Shown here: positions 1 to 6,236 of the stretch, piece by piece | How the letters are laid out: the number at the start of each line of letters is the position of its first letter | How positions within the stretch are numbered: position 1 is the stretch's first letter | Origin: Lachnospiraceae bacterium | Lineage (GTDB): Bacteria; Bacillota; Clostridia; Lachnospirales; Lachnospiraceae | Direction: 5' to 3' | DNA: 7,615 nt | Assembly: GCA_017380975.1 (NCBI GenBank) | Contig: JAFOCX010000132.1 | Span: forward strand, 1 to 7,615 | The notes under the pieces: generated by a model | Told to the model about the DNA's origin: nothing | What the model saw: only the letters and a program-made list of their open reading frames with translations | Databases searched by the model: none | Translations under genes and position numbers: made by a program

Positions 1-328
1 CATTTCCAATTGCCCCGGATGCTAAAAGGACCGTGCAAAAGAACAACGGAAGCATCTTTTTCTCACCAGGCATCCTGTAAAGAAAAAGCAGGATAACAAC
101 TACAACTGCCGCTGCTACAACTAAAAAGAACCATTTCTGTCCTTGTAAAATACCAAACGCTGCGCCACGGTTTTCTGAGTAAAGGAGTTCAAAAACACCA
201 TCCCATATTACAAATGGACCATTGACACGAAGCTGACCATAAGCGAGCATTTTCGTCCACTGGTCAAATACGATCAAAAGGACGGAAAGTATTCCAAAAA
301 TCCCATATCGTTTCCATACTGAATTCAT
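1..328 (-). CDS. lspA: Signal peptidase II (lipoprotein signal peptidase), partial, 3' end missing
   Basis: This gene encodes the membrane aspartyl protease that removes the signal peptide of prolipoproteins after lipidation. I translated the reverse complement: 109 residues are present before the window edge, out of about 150-170 usual for the family. Visible family boxes are FDQWTK near residue 22 (the D-Q-x-x-K box), ENRGAAFGIL near residue 60 (the N-x-G-A-x-F box), and the start of the third box, ASGAIGN, at the very end. The catalytic aspartates should follow off-window, so catalytic competence cannot be judged. Two hydrophobic membrane segments are visible, at about residues 9-21 and 72-88. 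The ATG at 328 is preceded by GAGAGGAG at 341-348, which directly abuts the aroB stop codon, giving a 20-nt gap. It is the last visible gene of the operon that begins near 4961. Identification is secure from motifs. Confidence 0.93.
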   Translation of the reverse strand, partial: MNSVWKRYGIFGILSVLLIVFDQWTKMLAYGQLRVNGPFVIWDGVFELLYSENRGAAFGILQGQKWFFLVVAAAVVVVILLFLYRMPGEKKMLPLFFCTVLLASGAIGN

Positions 329-348
329 ATTGTTAATACGCTCCTCTC

Positions 349-1449
349 TTATACCATAATTGCAGAAAGAGCCTGTTCCATCTCTTCTTCACTCACAGTT
401 TTATCAATATATGCGTGACCGATTTCATCCAGTAATATGAATTTGATCACTCCGGCTTCCATTTTTTTATCATTTTTCGTTGCAGCAATGACTTCGTGTT
501 TTTCCAAACCACTTACATTCATAGGCATCTTGAAAAATTCCATTGTTTTTCGATAACACTCCACTTGCTCGGCGGATACAAGACCTCGATTTTTACAGAT
601 TCTCAATGCTGCCAATGCACCCAAAGCGACACAATGACCATGAAGAATCGAAAGATTCATGAGTTTTTCTACTGCATGTCCAAGTGTATGACCGAAATTC
701 AGTGTAGCTCTTTCATTCTGTTCTGTCGGATCAATCTCGACGACTTCTCGTTTGATCAAATTGCTGCCATATACCAGTTTGCGACAGATTTCCGGATCAC
801 GCACTATGATTTTCTCTTTATTATTTAAAATCCACTCATAGTACTCTTTATCACGGATCAGACCATGTTTGATCACTTCTCCCATTCCGTTTGAAAACTG
901 TTCAAATGGAAGTGTTTTCAAAACAGAAACATTGGTATATACCAATTTAGGCATATGAAATGCTCCGACCATATTTTTATAGGAATCAAAATCGACGCCA
1001 GTTTTTCCGCCGATACTGGAATCAACCTGCGAAAGCAGGGTCGTCGGAATCTGGATAAATCCGATACCACGAAGATATGTAGCTGCTGTAAATCCACAAA
1101 GATCTCCGACTACACCTCCGCCTAACGCGATCAAATAATCCTTTCGATCATATTTGTTCTGGATCAGATGTTCATACACACCTCGAACAGTGTCAAGATT
1201 TTTGTTTTCTTCTCCTGCCGGGATGACGTACGCAGTTACCTGTCGACAGCATCCGGAGATTAAACTCTTAATTTCTTCCAAATAGATCGGAGCAACATTA
1301 GAATCTGAAACGATGCAAAGTTTCTTATTTTCACATCCTAATGCTAATAACTCCTGTGAAAGTCCTTCAAATGATTCTGTAAGAACAATATCATAGATCG
1401 GTTCATTATTTAAATGTACAATTAGCCTATTCTCATTTGCATATTTCAA
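349..1449 (-). CDS. aroB: 3-dehydroquinate synthase
   Basis: This enzyme catalyses the second step of the shikimate pathway, converting DAHP to 3-dehydroquinate with NAD+ and a divalent metal in the cytosol. At 366 residues it has the full family length. Visible motifs are the glycine-rich NAD segment GGGVVGDLCGF (110-120), IPTTLLSQVDSSIGGKTG (134-151), and the metal-site residues Glu191 (in GEVIKHG), His254 (in NFGHTLGH) and His270 (in LHGH). By family knowledge these three coordinate zinc. The position after the last ligand reads HGHCV, where the commonest form is HGEAV. The start codon is TTG at 1447-1449, supported by GGGAGG at 1458-1463 with an 8-nt spacer; no in-frame ATG fits better. 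It lies 18 nt after ylmH and 20 nt before lspA, so it is almost certainly co-transcribed. Its presence between division-cluster genes and lspA is unusual compared with Bacillus. No other shikimate gene is in view. Confidence 0.96.
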   Translation of the reverse strand: MKYANENRLIVHLNNEPIYDIVLTESFEGLSQELLALGCENKKLCIVSDSNVAPIYLEEIKSLISGCCRQVTAYVIPAGEENKNLDTVRGVYEHLIQNKYDRKDYLIALGGGVVGDLCGFTAATYLRGIGFIQIPTTLLSQVDSSIGGKTGVDFDSYKNMVGAFHMPKLVYTNVSVLKTLPFEQFSNGMGEVIKHGLIRDKEYYEWILNNKEKIIVRDPEICRKLVYGSNLIKREVVEIDPTEQNERATLNFGHTLGHAVEKLMNLSILHGHCVALGALAALRICKNRGLVSAEQVECYRKTMEFFKMPMNVSGLEKHEVIAATKNDKKMEAGVIKFILLDEIGHAYIDKTVSEEEMEQALSAIMV

Positions 1450-1457
1450 GTGAAGTA

Positions 1458-1463
1458 CCTCCC
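1458..1463 (-). promoter_or_regulatory. Ribosome binding site fixing the TTG start of aroB
   Basis: The minus strand reads GGGAGG here, 8 nt before the TTG at 1449. This near-perfect Shine-Dalgarno match is the reason for accepting the non-ATG start of aroB. Confidence 0.8.
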
Positions 1464-1467
1464 GTAT

Positions 1468-2223
1468 CTATTTGTATTTTAACAGTGTTACAACTGTTCT
1501 TCCCTTTTTCGTCTGACCGCCCGCAGAATCAAACTTGAATTTCCCGATGCCACGTATAGAAATGATTTCTCCGTCTTTTAATGAACGTGATACGTTGGTA
1601 ATGACCTGTCCGTTCACAAAAACTTTCTCTGATTCAATATATGCAGCTGCCTTTGTTCTGGACAAGCGGCCGCAAAGGGCTACAATACTGTCCAAGCGAA
1701 CGGAACTGACAGTTCCCTGTATTTCCTCAAATTCCGGTTTTAGAATTTCTCCGGCGTCATCTGTGATCTCTGCGGTGATCGATGTGTGTCGGATCGTCGT
1801 CAACGACTCTGTCAGATAATGACTCAGTTTCCTTAATACAAACACATAGGCATTCCCGTCTTTGATCACAATATCCCCTAGCATTGAACGTTCAATACCT
1901 AAATTCATGATCGCACCAAGGTAATCACGATGCGAAAGATCTTCCGCAAACTTACGATTTAATGGTGCGATCCTCACACAGTCATAGGGAGGATCCACAA
2001 GTTCTTCTTCATAAGACGGCAAGAAACAGACAACTTTCCTCTCTGACGACTCAAAGCCGCCGGAAAGAACGAACCTTACCGGCGGCAGCATACCAGATAC
2101 ACTTTGGAAAATTGTCTGTTCACTTAAATTCAGAAAATCTGTATTTGTCGGAACATCACGTCTGAAACAGGTTTCGGCCAGTTCCTGGATCCTCTTCCTG
2201 AGTAACTGTTCTTCTTTTTCCAT
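1468..2223 (-). CDS. ylmH: YlmH-family S4-domain RNA-binding protein
   Basis: This is a cytosolic RNA-binding protein of the YlmH family, which is encoded beside sepF in many Firmicutes. It is 251 residues long, near the usual family length of about 257. The N-terminal two thirds contain the family signature HRDYLGAIMNLGIERSMLGD (98-117). An S4 RNA-binding domain follows at about 175-240, with the pattern VRLDSIVALCGRLSRTKA then VFVNGQVI. By family knowledge, S4 domains bind structured RNA, and YlmH has been linked both to division-cluster genes and to the rescue of stalled large ribosomal subunits; which role applies here is inference. The ATG at 2223 lies only 5 nt after the sepF stop and has no convincing Shine-Dalgarno sequence (only AAGAG two bases away), which suggests translational coupling to sepF. 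Confidence 0.9.
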   Translation of the reverse strand: MEKEEQLLRKRIQELAETCFRRDVPTNTDFLNLSEQTIFQSVSGMLPPVRFVLSGGFESSERKVVCFLPSYEEELVDPPYDCVRIAPLNRKFAEDLSHRDYLGAIMNLGIERSMLGDIVIKDGNAYVFVLRKLSHYLTESLTTIRHTSITAEITDDAGEILKPEFEEIQGTVSSVRLDSIVALCGRLSRTKAAAYIESEKVFVNGQVITNVSRSLKDGEIISIRGIGKFKFDSAGGQTKKGRTVVTLLKYK

Positions 2224-2228
2224 AACTC

Positions 2229-2759
2229 TTAAATATGAATGTTGAGTCCGGAAATATCAAGTCCACCACCGGAAAACAGGTCCTGGAAATCACCGGAAAG
2301 CTCTACGGTCTGCGGAGTTGCGATAAAGATATAGCTGGAAATCTTCTGAAGATTACCATTCATGGAATATGTAGCACCGGATGTGAAATCAATGATCCTC
2401 TGAGCTGTCTCAGTATTGATTCCCTCCATATTGAGCACTACTGCTTTGCCTGCAAGAAGGTAATCGCAGATTTCTTTCGCATCTTCTAAGGAAGTCGGTT
2501 TGATCAAAGAAACTTCCATACCGCGACGCATAGAAACCACTTTATTGTTTGCTGTGTTCGCTCTTGTCGGAAGGAAGCGCGGCTTTGGTGTCTCCGGCTC
2601 ATCAAAGTCATCAAAATCGTCATCCTCTGCCGGTTTCTTGTTAAAAATGCTCTTCTTTGCCGGCTTCTCGTCTTCTACATAATCATCATCTAAGAAGTAA
2701 TCATCATCTTCGTCATTATCTAAACGCATTGTATCCATCAGCTTTGTCAGGAAACTCAT
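2229..2759 (-). CDS. sepF: SepF, FtsZ membrane anchor and cell-division protein
   Basis: SepF polymerises into arcs at the septum, binds the FtsZ C-terminal tail and ties the Z-ring to the membrane. The 176-residue product shows all three expected parts. First is a short amphipathic N-terminal helix (MSFLTKLMDTMRL, 1-13), the predicted membrane anchor. Second is a highly acidic linker (about 14-60) with two Asp/Glu clusters, at 16-31 and 45-56, separated by a lysine-rich patch (32-43). Third is the globular SepF domain (about 78-152), with the conserved DFTSGATYSMNGNLQKI segment (124-140) and the downstream beta strand ending in ATP. A glycine-rich tail (155-176) follows. The protein is somewhat longer than Bacillus SepF (about 150 residues), mainly because of the linker and tail. 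The ATG at 2759 has an upstream GGGAGAGAG. It lies 19 nt after yggS and 5 nt before ylmH. The assignment is secure from domain and context. Confidence 0.94.
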   Translation of the reverse strand: MSFLTKLMDTMRLDNDEDDDYFLDDDYVEDEKPAKKSIFNKKPAEDDDFDDFDEPETPKPRFLPTRANTANNKVVSMRRGMEVSLIKPTSLEDAKEICDYLLAGKAVVLNMEGINTETAQRIIDFTSGATYSMNGNLQKISSYIFIATPQTVELSGDFQDLFSGGGLDISGLNIHI

Positions 2760-2778
2760 CTTATACTCTCTCTCCCAT

Positions 2779-3462
2779 CTATCTGGAACCGAAGATACCG
2801 GTTCCTACTCTAATCATAGTCGCACCCTCTTCTACCGCAACTTCATAGTCGCCGGTCATACCCATAGAGAGGACACTCATAGTACCATTATCAATGTTTT
2901 TAGTTTTGATGTCAACATATAATTGGTACAATTCCTTAAAATATTTTCGATTTTCTTCTGCATCTTCGACAAACGGTGCGATGGTCATAAGACCTTTTAC
3001 GCACACATGCGGGAAGTTTCTGATGATCTCTAAAGTCGGGATCACCTCTTCCATTTTGAGGCCAAACTTACTGTCTTCTTCTGCAACATTGACTTCCAGA
3101 AGAATCTCTTTTACCATATTTCTTTTTGCTGCCTCTTTTTCGATCTTTTCAGCAAGATGTACACTGTCTACAGAATGGATCAAAACAGCTTTTTCAATAA
3201 CCTGTCCAACTTTGTTCGTCTGTAAATGGCCGATCATATGAAACTTGGCATCTTCCGGCATCTGAGGAAACTTCTCTGTAATCTCCTGAACTTTATTTTC
3301 ACCGAAGGTTCTTGCTCCGGCTTCGTAAGCTTCCATTAACATGGAAACCGGCTTTGTCTTACTAACAGCGATCAAGGTTACTTCCTTCGGATCTCTGCCG
3401 GCACGCACGCATGCTGCCTCCATGCGGCTTTTCACTTCCGCATAATTCATTGCAATTGACAT
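2779..3462 (-). CDS. yggS: YggS/PLPBP-family pyridoxal 5'-phosphate homeostasis protein
   Basis: This PLP-binding protein has a single-domain fold like the N-terminal barrel of alanine racemase. By family knowledge it buffers PLP and affects amino-acid and vitamin B6 balance, with no established catalytic activity. The 227-residue sequence shows the PLP lysine Lys35 in AVSKTKP, then FGENKVQE (53-60), HMIGHLQTNKV (75-85), HSVDS (96-100), LLEVNVAEEDSKFG (121-134), KGLMTI (156-161), the phosphate-binding stretch SMGMTGDYEVA (199-209) and RVGTGIFG (218-225). The middle motif has Thr203 where Ser is commoner, a conservative change. The ATG at 3462 is preceded by GGAGG at 3473-3477 with a 10-nt spacer; the second ATG, four codons later, would be too far from it. 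The ortholog ylmE sits directly before sepF in Bacillus, and the same order is kept here, with 19-20 nt gaps on both sides. Confidence 0.95.
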   Translation of the reverse strand: MSIAMNYAEVKSRMEAACVRAGRDPKEVTLIAVSKTKPVSMLMEAYEAGARTFGENKVQEITEKFPQMPEDAKFHMIGHLQTNKVGQVIEKAVLIHSVDSVHLAEKIEKEAAKRNMVKEILLEVNVAEEDSKFGLKMEEVIPTLEIIRNFPHVCVKGLMTIAPFVEDAEENRKYFKELYQLYVDIKTKNIDNGTMSVLSMGMTGDYEVAVEEGATMIRVGTGIFGSR

Positions 3463-3482
3463 ATTCTGTCATCCTCCATTTA

Positions 3483-4886
3483 TTACTGATAGATTACCAT
3501 TCCGTTTGCAGTCACGGCTGCTGCATTGAGCACAATGTGATCGTAAACAGAAAGGCCGTAATCTGTACCTTTTGCCACAGTATAATACTCGTCATTAGAA
3601 TTCAGCACTTCGATCTTACGGAATGCTGTATAACCTCGGTTAATATTATAAACACCCTGTAATGACGCTTTCGTACCAACTTGATAGCGGTCCTGAGAAT
3701 TTTCTTTTACCAGATAGTCGCCGGCTTTTAATTCACTCTTTTCACCGGAATTTACATAATAGTACTCATCATCTGCATTGAAAATATCGCAGGAAACCAA
3801 GACAATACTCGGTCCGTTTTCTGTATAAGTTTCTTTATAAAAACCTCTGGCAGAACCGGATTGGGTTTTCACAAGAAAGTCTTTCGGGATCAGGAAAAAG
3901 TTCACATCTGCCACCGCTGTTCTCGGGATTTTCAAACCTTTTACCTCTTCTGTAATAATCTCGAAATCCACAAAACGGCTGCCAATAAACTGTTCCATAT
4001 ATTTTGAAAAATCCAGTTTACCATACAATGCACCGTCTCCGCCTGTGATCATGGAAAACTGCGCATTCGTTTTAAGATCCTTACCGCTGAATGTTACCAT
4101 GAGAGAGGTTTTTCCATTATAGAGAACCTGTTCCTCTGCTCCAAGCGGGAATATAATAGACCAGTCACCGGATGTCACAACTTTGTAAGCAGGAGAACCG
4201 CTTTCTACCAACTGACCTGATTTGACAGGATTCTTTTTATAATTCGCCTTGTCAAACATCCCTGCCGTAATTTCCGTAGGAGTCAACGTTTCCATACCAT
4301 CGACCGTATAGGAAATAATACCGGCTCTGTCCGAACGAACCTGCTCAAAATTCACACCAAGTTCCTCGATCATACTGTCAAGATTCTTCAGTGTATCGAT
4401 ATTTACATACTCCAGAACTTCAGAATCCAGCGCGTATCTGGAATCATATACCGTTCCAAAGTTATCGTCCGTAAATGTCTGGCTGAACTCAGATAGTTCT
4501 TTCTTCAAAGATATAAGATTCTCTGAAGATAAGGCTACAGAACCGTCCGTACGCTCTTCCAGAAGCTTAGAAAGGGTTCCGGTTTCATCGATGGAATAAA
4601 TCCTGGTGCCGACTGCCGCACGCTTTCCTTCTCGCATATAGAAGTTGATATTGCCTGCACGTTCTGTATACTTCGGTTCTTCTTCTCTCAGAATAATACC
4701 TGTATGTCTCTGATCATTTACAATGCTGCCTTCGACTACTTCATAGAATTCTACTTTGTCTCTCTGCATATATGTATATACATAAAATGACATGTAAACA
4801 AAGATCAAAGCAAACATGATCAGGCCAATATTTATATTAAGAGGTTTTCGATAGCGGACAACCTTTTTATTTTTCTTTTTAGCCAT
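3483..4886 (-). CDS. HlyD-like membrane adaptor protein of the division-gene cluster, exact role unknown
   Basis: This 467-residue protein is anchored by a single N-terminal membrane segment. A lysine/arginine-rich cytosolic tail (residues 2-14) precedes a hydrophobic helix at about 18-40, so the bulk should be extracellular. The external part looks like a HlyD/RND adaptor: VVEGSIV near 50-56 (first half of the lipoyl-like domain), a predicted helical stretch at 120-180, AGIISYTVDG at 188-197 (second half), beta-barrel segments with KIPRTAV at 319-325, and GLSVYDHIVLNA (444-455) near the end. The fold assignment comes from these patterns and is not proved. No ABC or RND transporter lies beside it, so it appears to be an orphan adaptor. 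It is first in the operon with yggS, sepF and ylmH, which suggests an envelope or division role. The start is ATG 4886, preceded by GGAGGG; a longer frame opening at TTG 4961 would begin inside the -35 element and is rejected. Confidence 0.8.
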   Translation of the reverse strand: MAKKKNKKVVRYRKPLNINIGLIMFALIFVYMSFYVYTYMQRDKVEFYEVVEGSIVNDQRHTGIILREEEPKYTERAGNINFYMREGKRAAVGTRIYSIDETGTLSKLLEERTDGSVALSSENLISLKKELSEFSQTFTDDNFGTVYDSRYALDSEVLEYVNIDTLKNLDSMIEELGVNFEQVRSDRAGIISYTVDGMETLTPTEITAGMFDKANYKKNPVKSGQLVESGSPAYKVVTSGDWSIIFPLGAEEQVLYNGKTSLMVTFSGKDLKTNAQFSMITGGDGALYGKLDFSKYMEQFIGSRFVDFEIITEEVKGLKIPRTAVADVNFFLIPKDFLVKTQSGSARGFYKETYTENGPSIVLVSCDIFNADDEYYYVNSGEKSELKAGDYLVKENSQDRYQVGTKASLQGVYNINRGYTAFRKIEVLNSNDEYYTVAKGTDYGLSVYDHIVLNAAAVTANGMVIYQ

Positions 4887-4893
4887 AAATCCA

Positions 4894-4899
4894 CCCTCC
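4894..4899 (-). promoter_or_regulatory. Ribosome binding site fixing the adaptor gene start
   Basis: The minus strand reads GGAGGG with an optimal spacer (7-8 nt) to the ATG at 4886. It decides against the upstream TTG at 4961. Confidence 0.8.
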
Positions 4900-4902
4900 A
4901 AA

Positions 4903-4927
4903 AAACTCCCAATCGAAACGGGAGTTT
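4903..4927 (-). promoter_or_regulatory. Leader hairpin with U-run between promoter and ribosome binding site
   Basis: On the minus strand AAACTCCC (4927-4920) pairs perfectly with GGGAGTTT (4910-4903) around a 9-nt loop, and three further T residues follow before the ribosome binding site. The stem begins almost exactly at the transcription start predicted from the -10 box. It could be a 5'-terminal mRNA-stabilising stem or a small terminator-like attenuator. The pairing is seen; the function is inferred. Confidence 0.5.
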
Positions 4928-4932
4928 CCTCT

Positions 4933-4961
4933 ATTATACTGGCATTATCTGAAAAGTGCAA
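4933..4961 (-). promoter_or_regulatory. Sigma-A-type promoter of the adaptor-yggS-sepF-ylmH-aroB-lspA operon
   Basis: The minus strand has TTGCAC (4961-4956), a 17-bp spacer and a perfect TATAAT (4938-4933). The expected start of transcription is near 4926, about 40 nt before the adaptor ATG. The next five gaps are too short (5-20 nt) to hold separate promoters, so this is the likely main promoter for the whole cluster; promoters inside coding regions cannot be excluded. Confidence 0.8.
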
Positions 4962-4980
4962 GTCAAAGAAACACGCGACA

Positions 4981-5014
4981 AGAAAAACCGGGAATGAATC
5001 TCTTCATCCCCGGT
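4981..5014 (-). terminator. Intrinsic terminator of the purine operon
   Basis: On the minus strand a 12-bp stem (5014-5003 with 4998-4987, one G-U pair) closes a GAGA tetraloop and is followed by TTTTTC. It begins about 20 nt after the AICAR transformylase stop. The length, GC-rich base, GNRA-type loop and U-run make this a strong rho-independent terminator that insulates the next operon. Confidence 0.92.
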
Positions 5015-5033
5015 CATCTAATGTTCATTCAAA

Positions 5034-6212
5034 TTAGTGGTGGAACAGACGGATTCCTGTGAATGCCATCGCCATACCGTATTTGTTGCATACTTCGATT
5101 ACATTGTCATCACGAACAGATCCGCCCGGCTGAGCAATGTATTTTACGCCGCTCTTCTTTGCACGCTCGATGTTGTCACCAAACGGGAAGAATGCGTCAG
5201 AACCAAGTGCTACATCTGTCATCTGGTCTAACCATGCGCGTTTTTCTTCTCTTGTAAATACTTCCGGCTTCACTGTGAACACTCTCTCCCAAGCGCCGTC
5301 AGCAAGTACATCTTCGTACTCATCGCCAATATAAACGTCGATCGCATTGTCACGGTCTGCACGTTTGATATCTGCACGGAACGGAAGATTTAATACCTTC
5401 GGGTTCTGACGTAAGAGCCAGTTGTCAGCCTTCTGACCTGCAAGACGTGTACAGTGCACGCGGGACTGCTGACCTGCACCAATACCGATTGCCTGGCCGC
5501 CCTTTACGTAACATACAGAGTTGGACTGTGTATATTTTAATGTGATCAGTGCGATCACGAGGTCCATCTTCGCGGAATCCGGCATCTCTTTGTTATCTGT
5601 AACGATGTTGGAAAGAAGATCTGCGTTAATATCCAGATTGTTTCTTCCCTGCTCAAATGTTACGCCGAATACCTGTTTACGCTCGATCGGGTCCGGAACA
5701 TAATTCGGATCGATCTGAATTACGTTGTAGTTGCCGTTCTTTTTCTGCTTAAGGATCTCAAGTGCCTCGTCTGTATATGCCGGAGCGATCACACCGTCAG
5801 AAACTTCTCTCTTGATCAGTTTTGCTGTATCTGCATCACATGTATCGGAAAGTGCAATAAAATCACCGAAAGAAGACATACGGTCAGCGCCTCTTGCTCT
5901 TGCGTAAGCACATGCCATCGGAGAAAGTTCACCAAGGTCGTCTACCCAGTAAATTTTCTTAAGAACATCATCCATCGGAAGACCTACTGCCGCACCTGCC
6001 GGAGAAACATGCTTAAAGGATGTTGCTGCCGGAAGACCTGTTGCCTTCTTCAGTTCGCTTACTAACTGCCAGCCGTTGAATGCATCTAACAGGTTGATAT
6101 ATCCCGGTCTGCCGGATAATACTGTGATCGGAAGATCCGCACCGTTTTCTACATAAATCTTGGACGGTTTCTGGTTCGGGTTACAGCCGTACTTTAATTC
6201 CATTTCCTTCAT
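5034..6212 (-). CDS. purH: Stand-alone AICAR transformylase, ATIC-like (phosphoribosylaminoimidazolecarboxamide formyltransferase)
   Basis: This enzyme transfers the formyl group of 10-formyl-tetrahydrofolate to AICAR, giving FAICAR, the ninth reaction of purine synthesis. The 392-residue protein is only the transformylase half of PurH: it starts directly at ELKYGCNPNQ, with no IMP-cyclohydrolase domain, whereas bifunctional PurH has over 500 residues. The sequence matches the C-terminal half of eukaryotic ATIC as I recall it. It has SFKHVSPAGAAVG with Lys67-His68, YARARGADRMSSFGDF (103-118), KYTQSNSVCY with Asn231, GIGAGQQSRVHCTRLAG (243-259), SDAFFPF with Phe341, Asp346, and a final RLFHH with Arg388. 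These correspond to the catalytic residues described for ATIC. Gly345 replaces the Arg usually found in FPFRD. The start ATG 6212 follows AAAGGAG with an 11-nt spacer. It lies 24 nt after the cyclohydrolase gene that supplies the missing activity. Confidence 0.95.
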   Translation of the reverse strand: MKEMELKYGCNPNQKPSKIYVENGADLPITVLSGRPGYINLLDAFNGWQLVSELKKATGLPAATSFKHVSPAGAAVGLPMDDVLKKIYWVDDLGELSPMACAYARARGADRMSSFGDFIALSDTCDADTAKLIKREVSDGVIAPAYTDEALEILKQKKNGNYNVIQIDPNYVPDPIERKQVFGVTFEQGRNNLDINADLLSNIVTDNKEMPDSAKMDLVIALITLKYTQSNSVCYVKGGQAIGIGAGQQSRVHCTRLAGQKADNWLLRQNPKVLNLPFRADIKRADRDNAIDVYIGDEYEDVLADGAWERVFTVKPEVFTREEKRAWLDQMTDVALGSDAFFPFGDNIERAKKSGVKYIAQPGGSVRDDNVIEVCNKYGMAMAFTGIRLFHH

Positions 6213-6236
6213 TTCAGATTAAACTCCTTTAGGTAA

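Noticed and set aside
496..828. Plus-strand open frame within aroB, and similar plus-strand frames opposite the other minus-strand genes
   Set aside because: They lie opposite well-supported genes, have no family motifs, and their composition reads as antisense noise.
4887..4961. N-terminal extension of the adaptor protein starting at TTG 4961
   Set aside because: The codon lies inside the predicted -35 box, the extension spans the -10 box and leader hairpin, and a strong ribosome site precedes the internal ATG at 4886.
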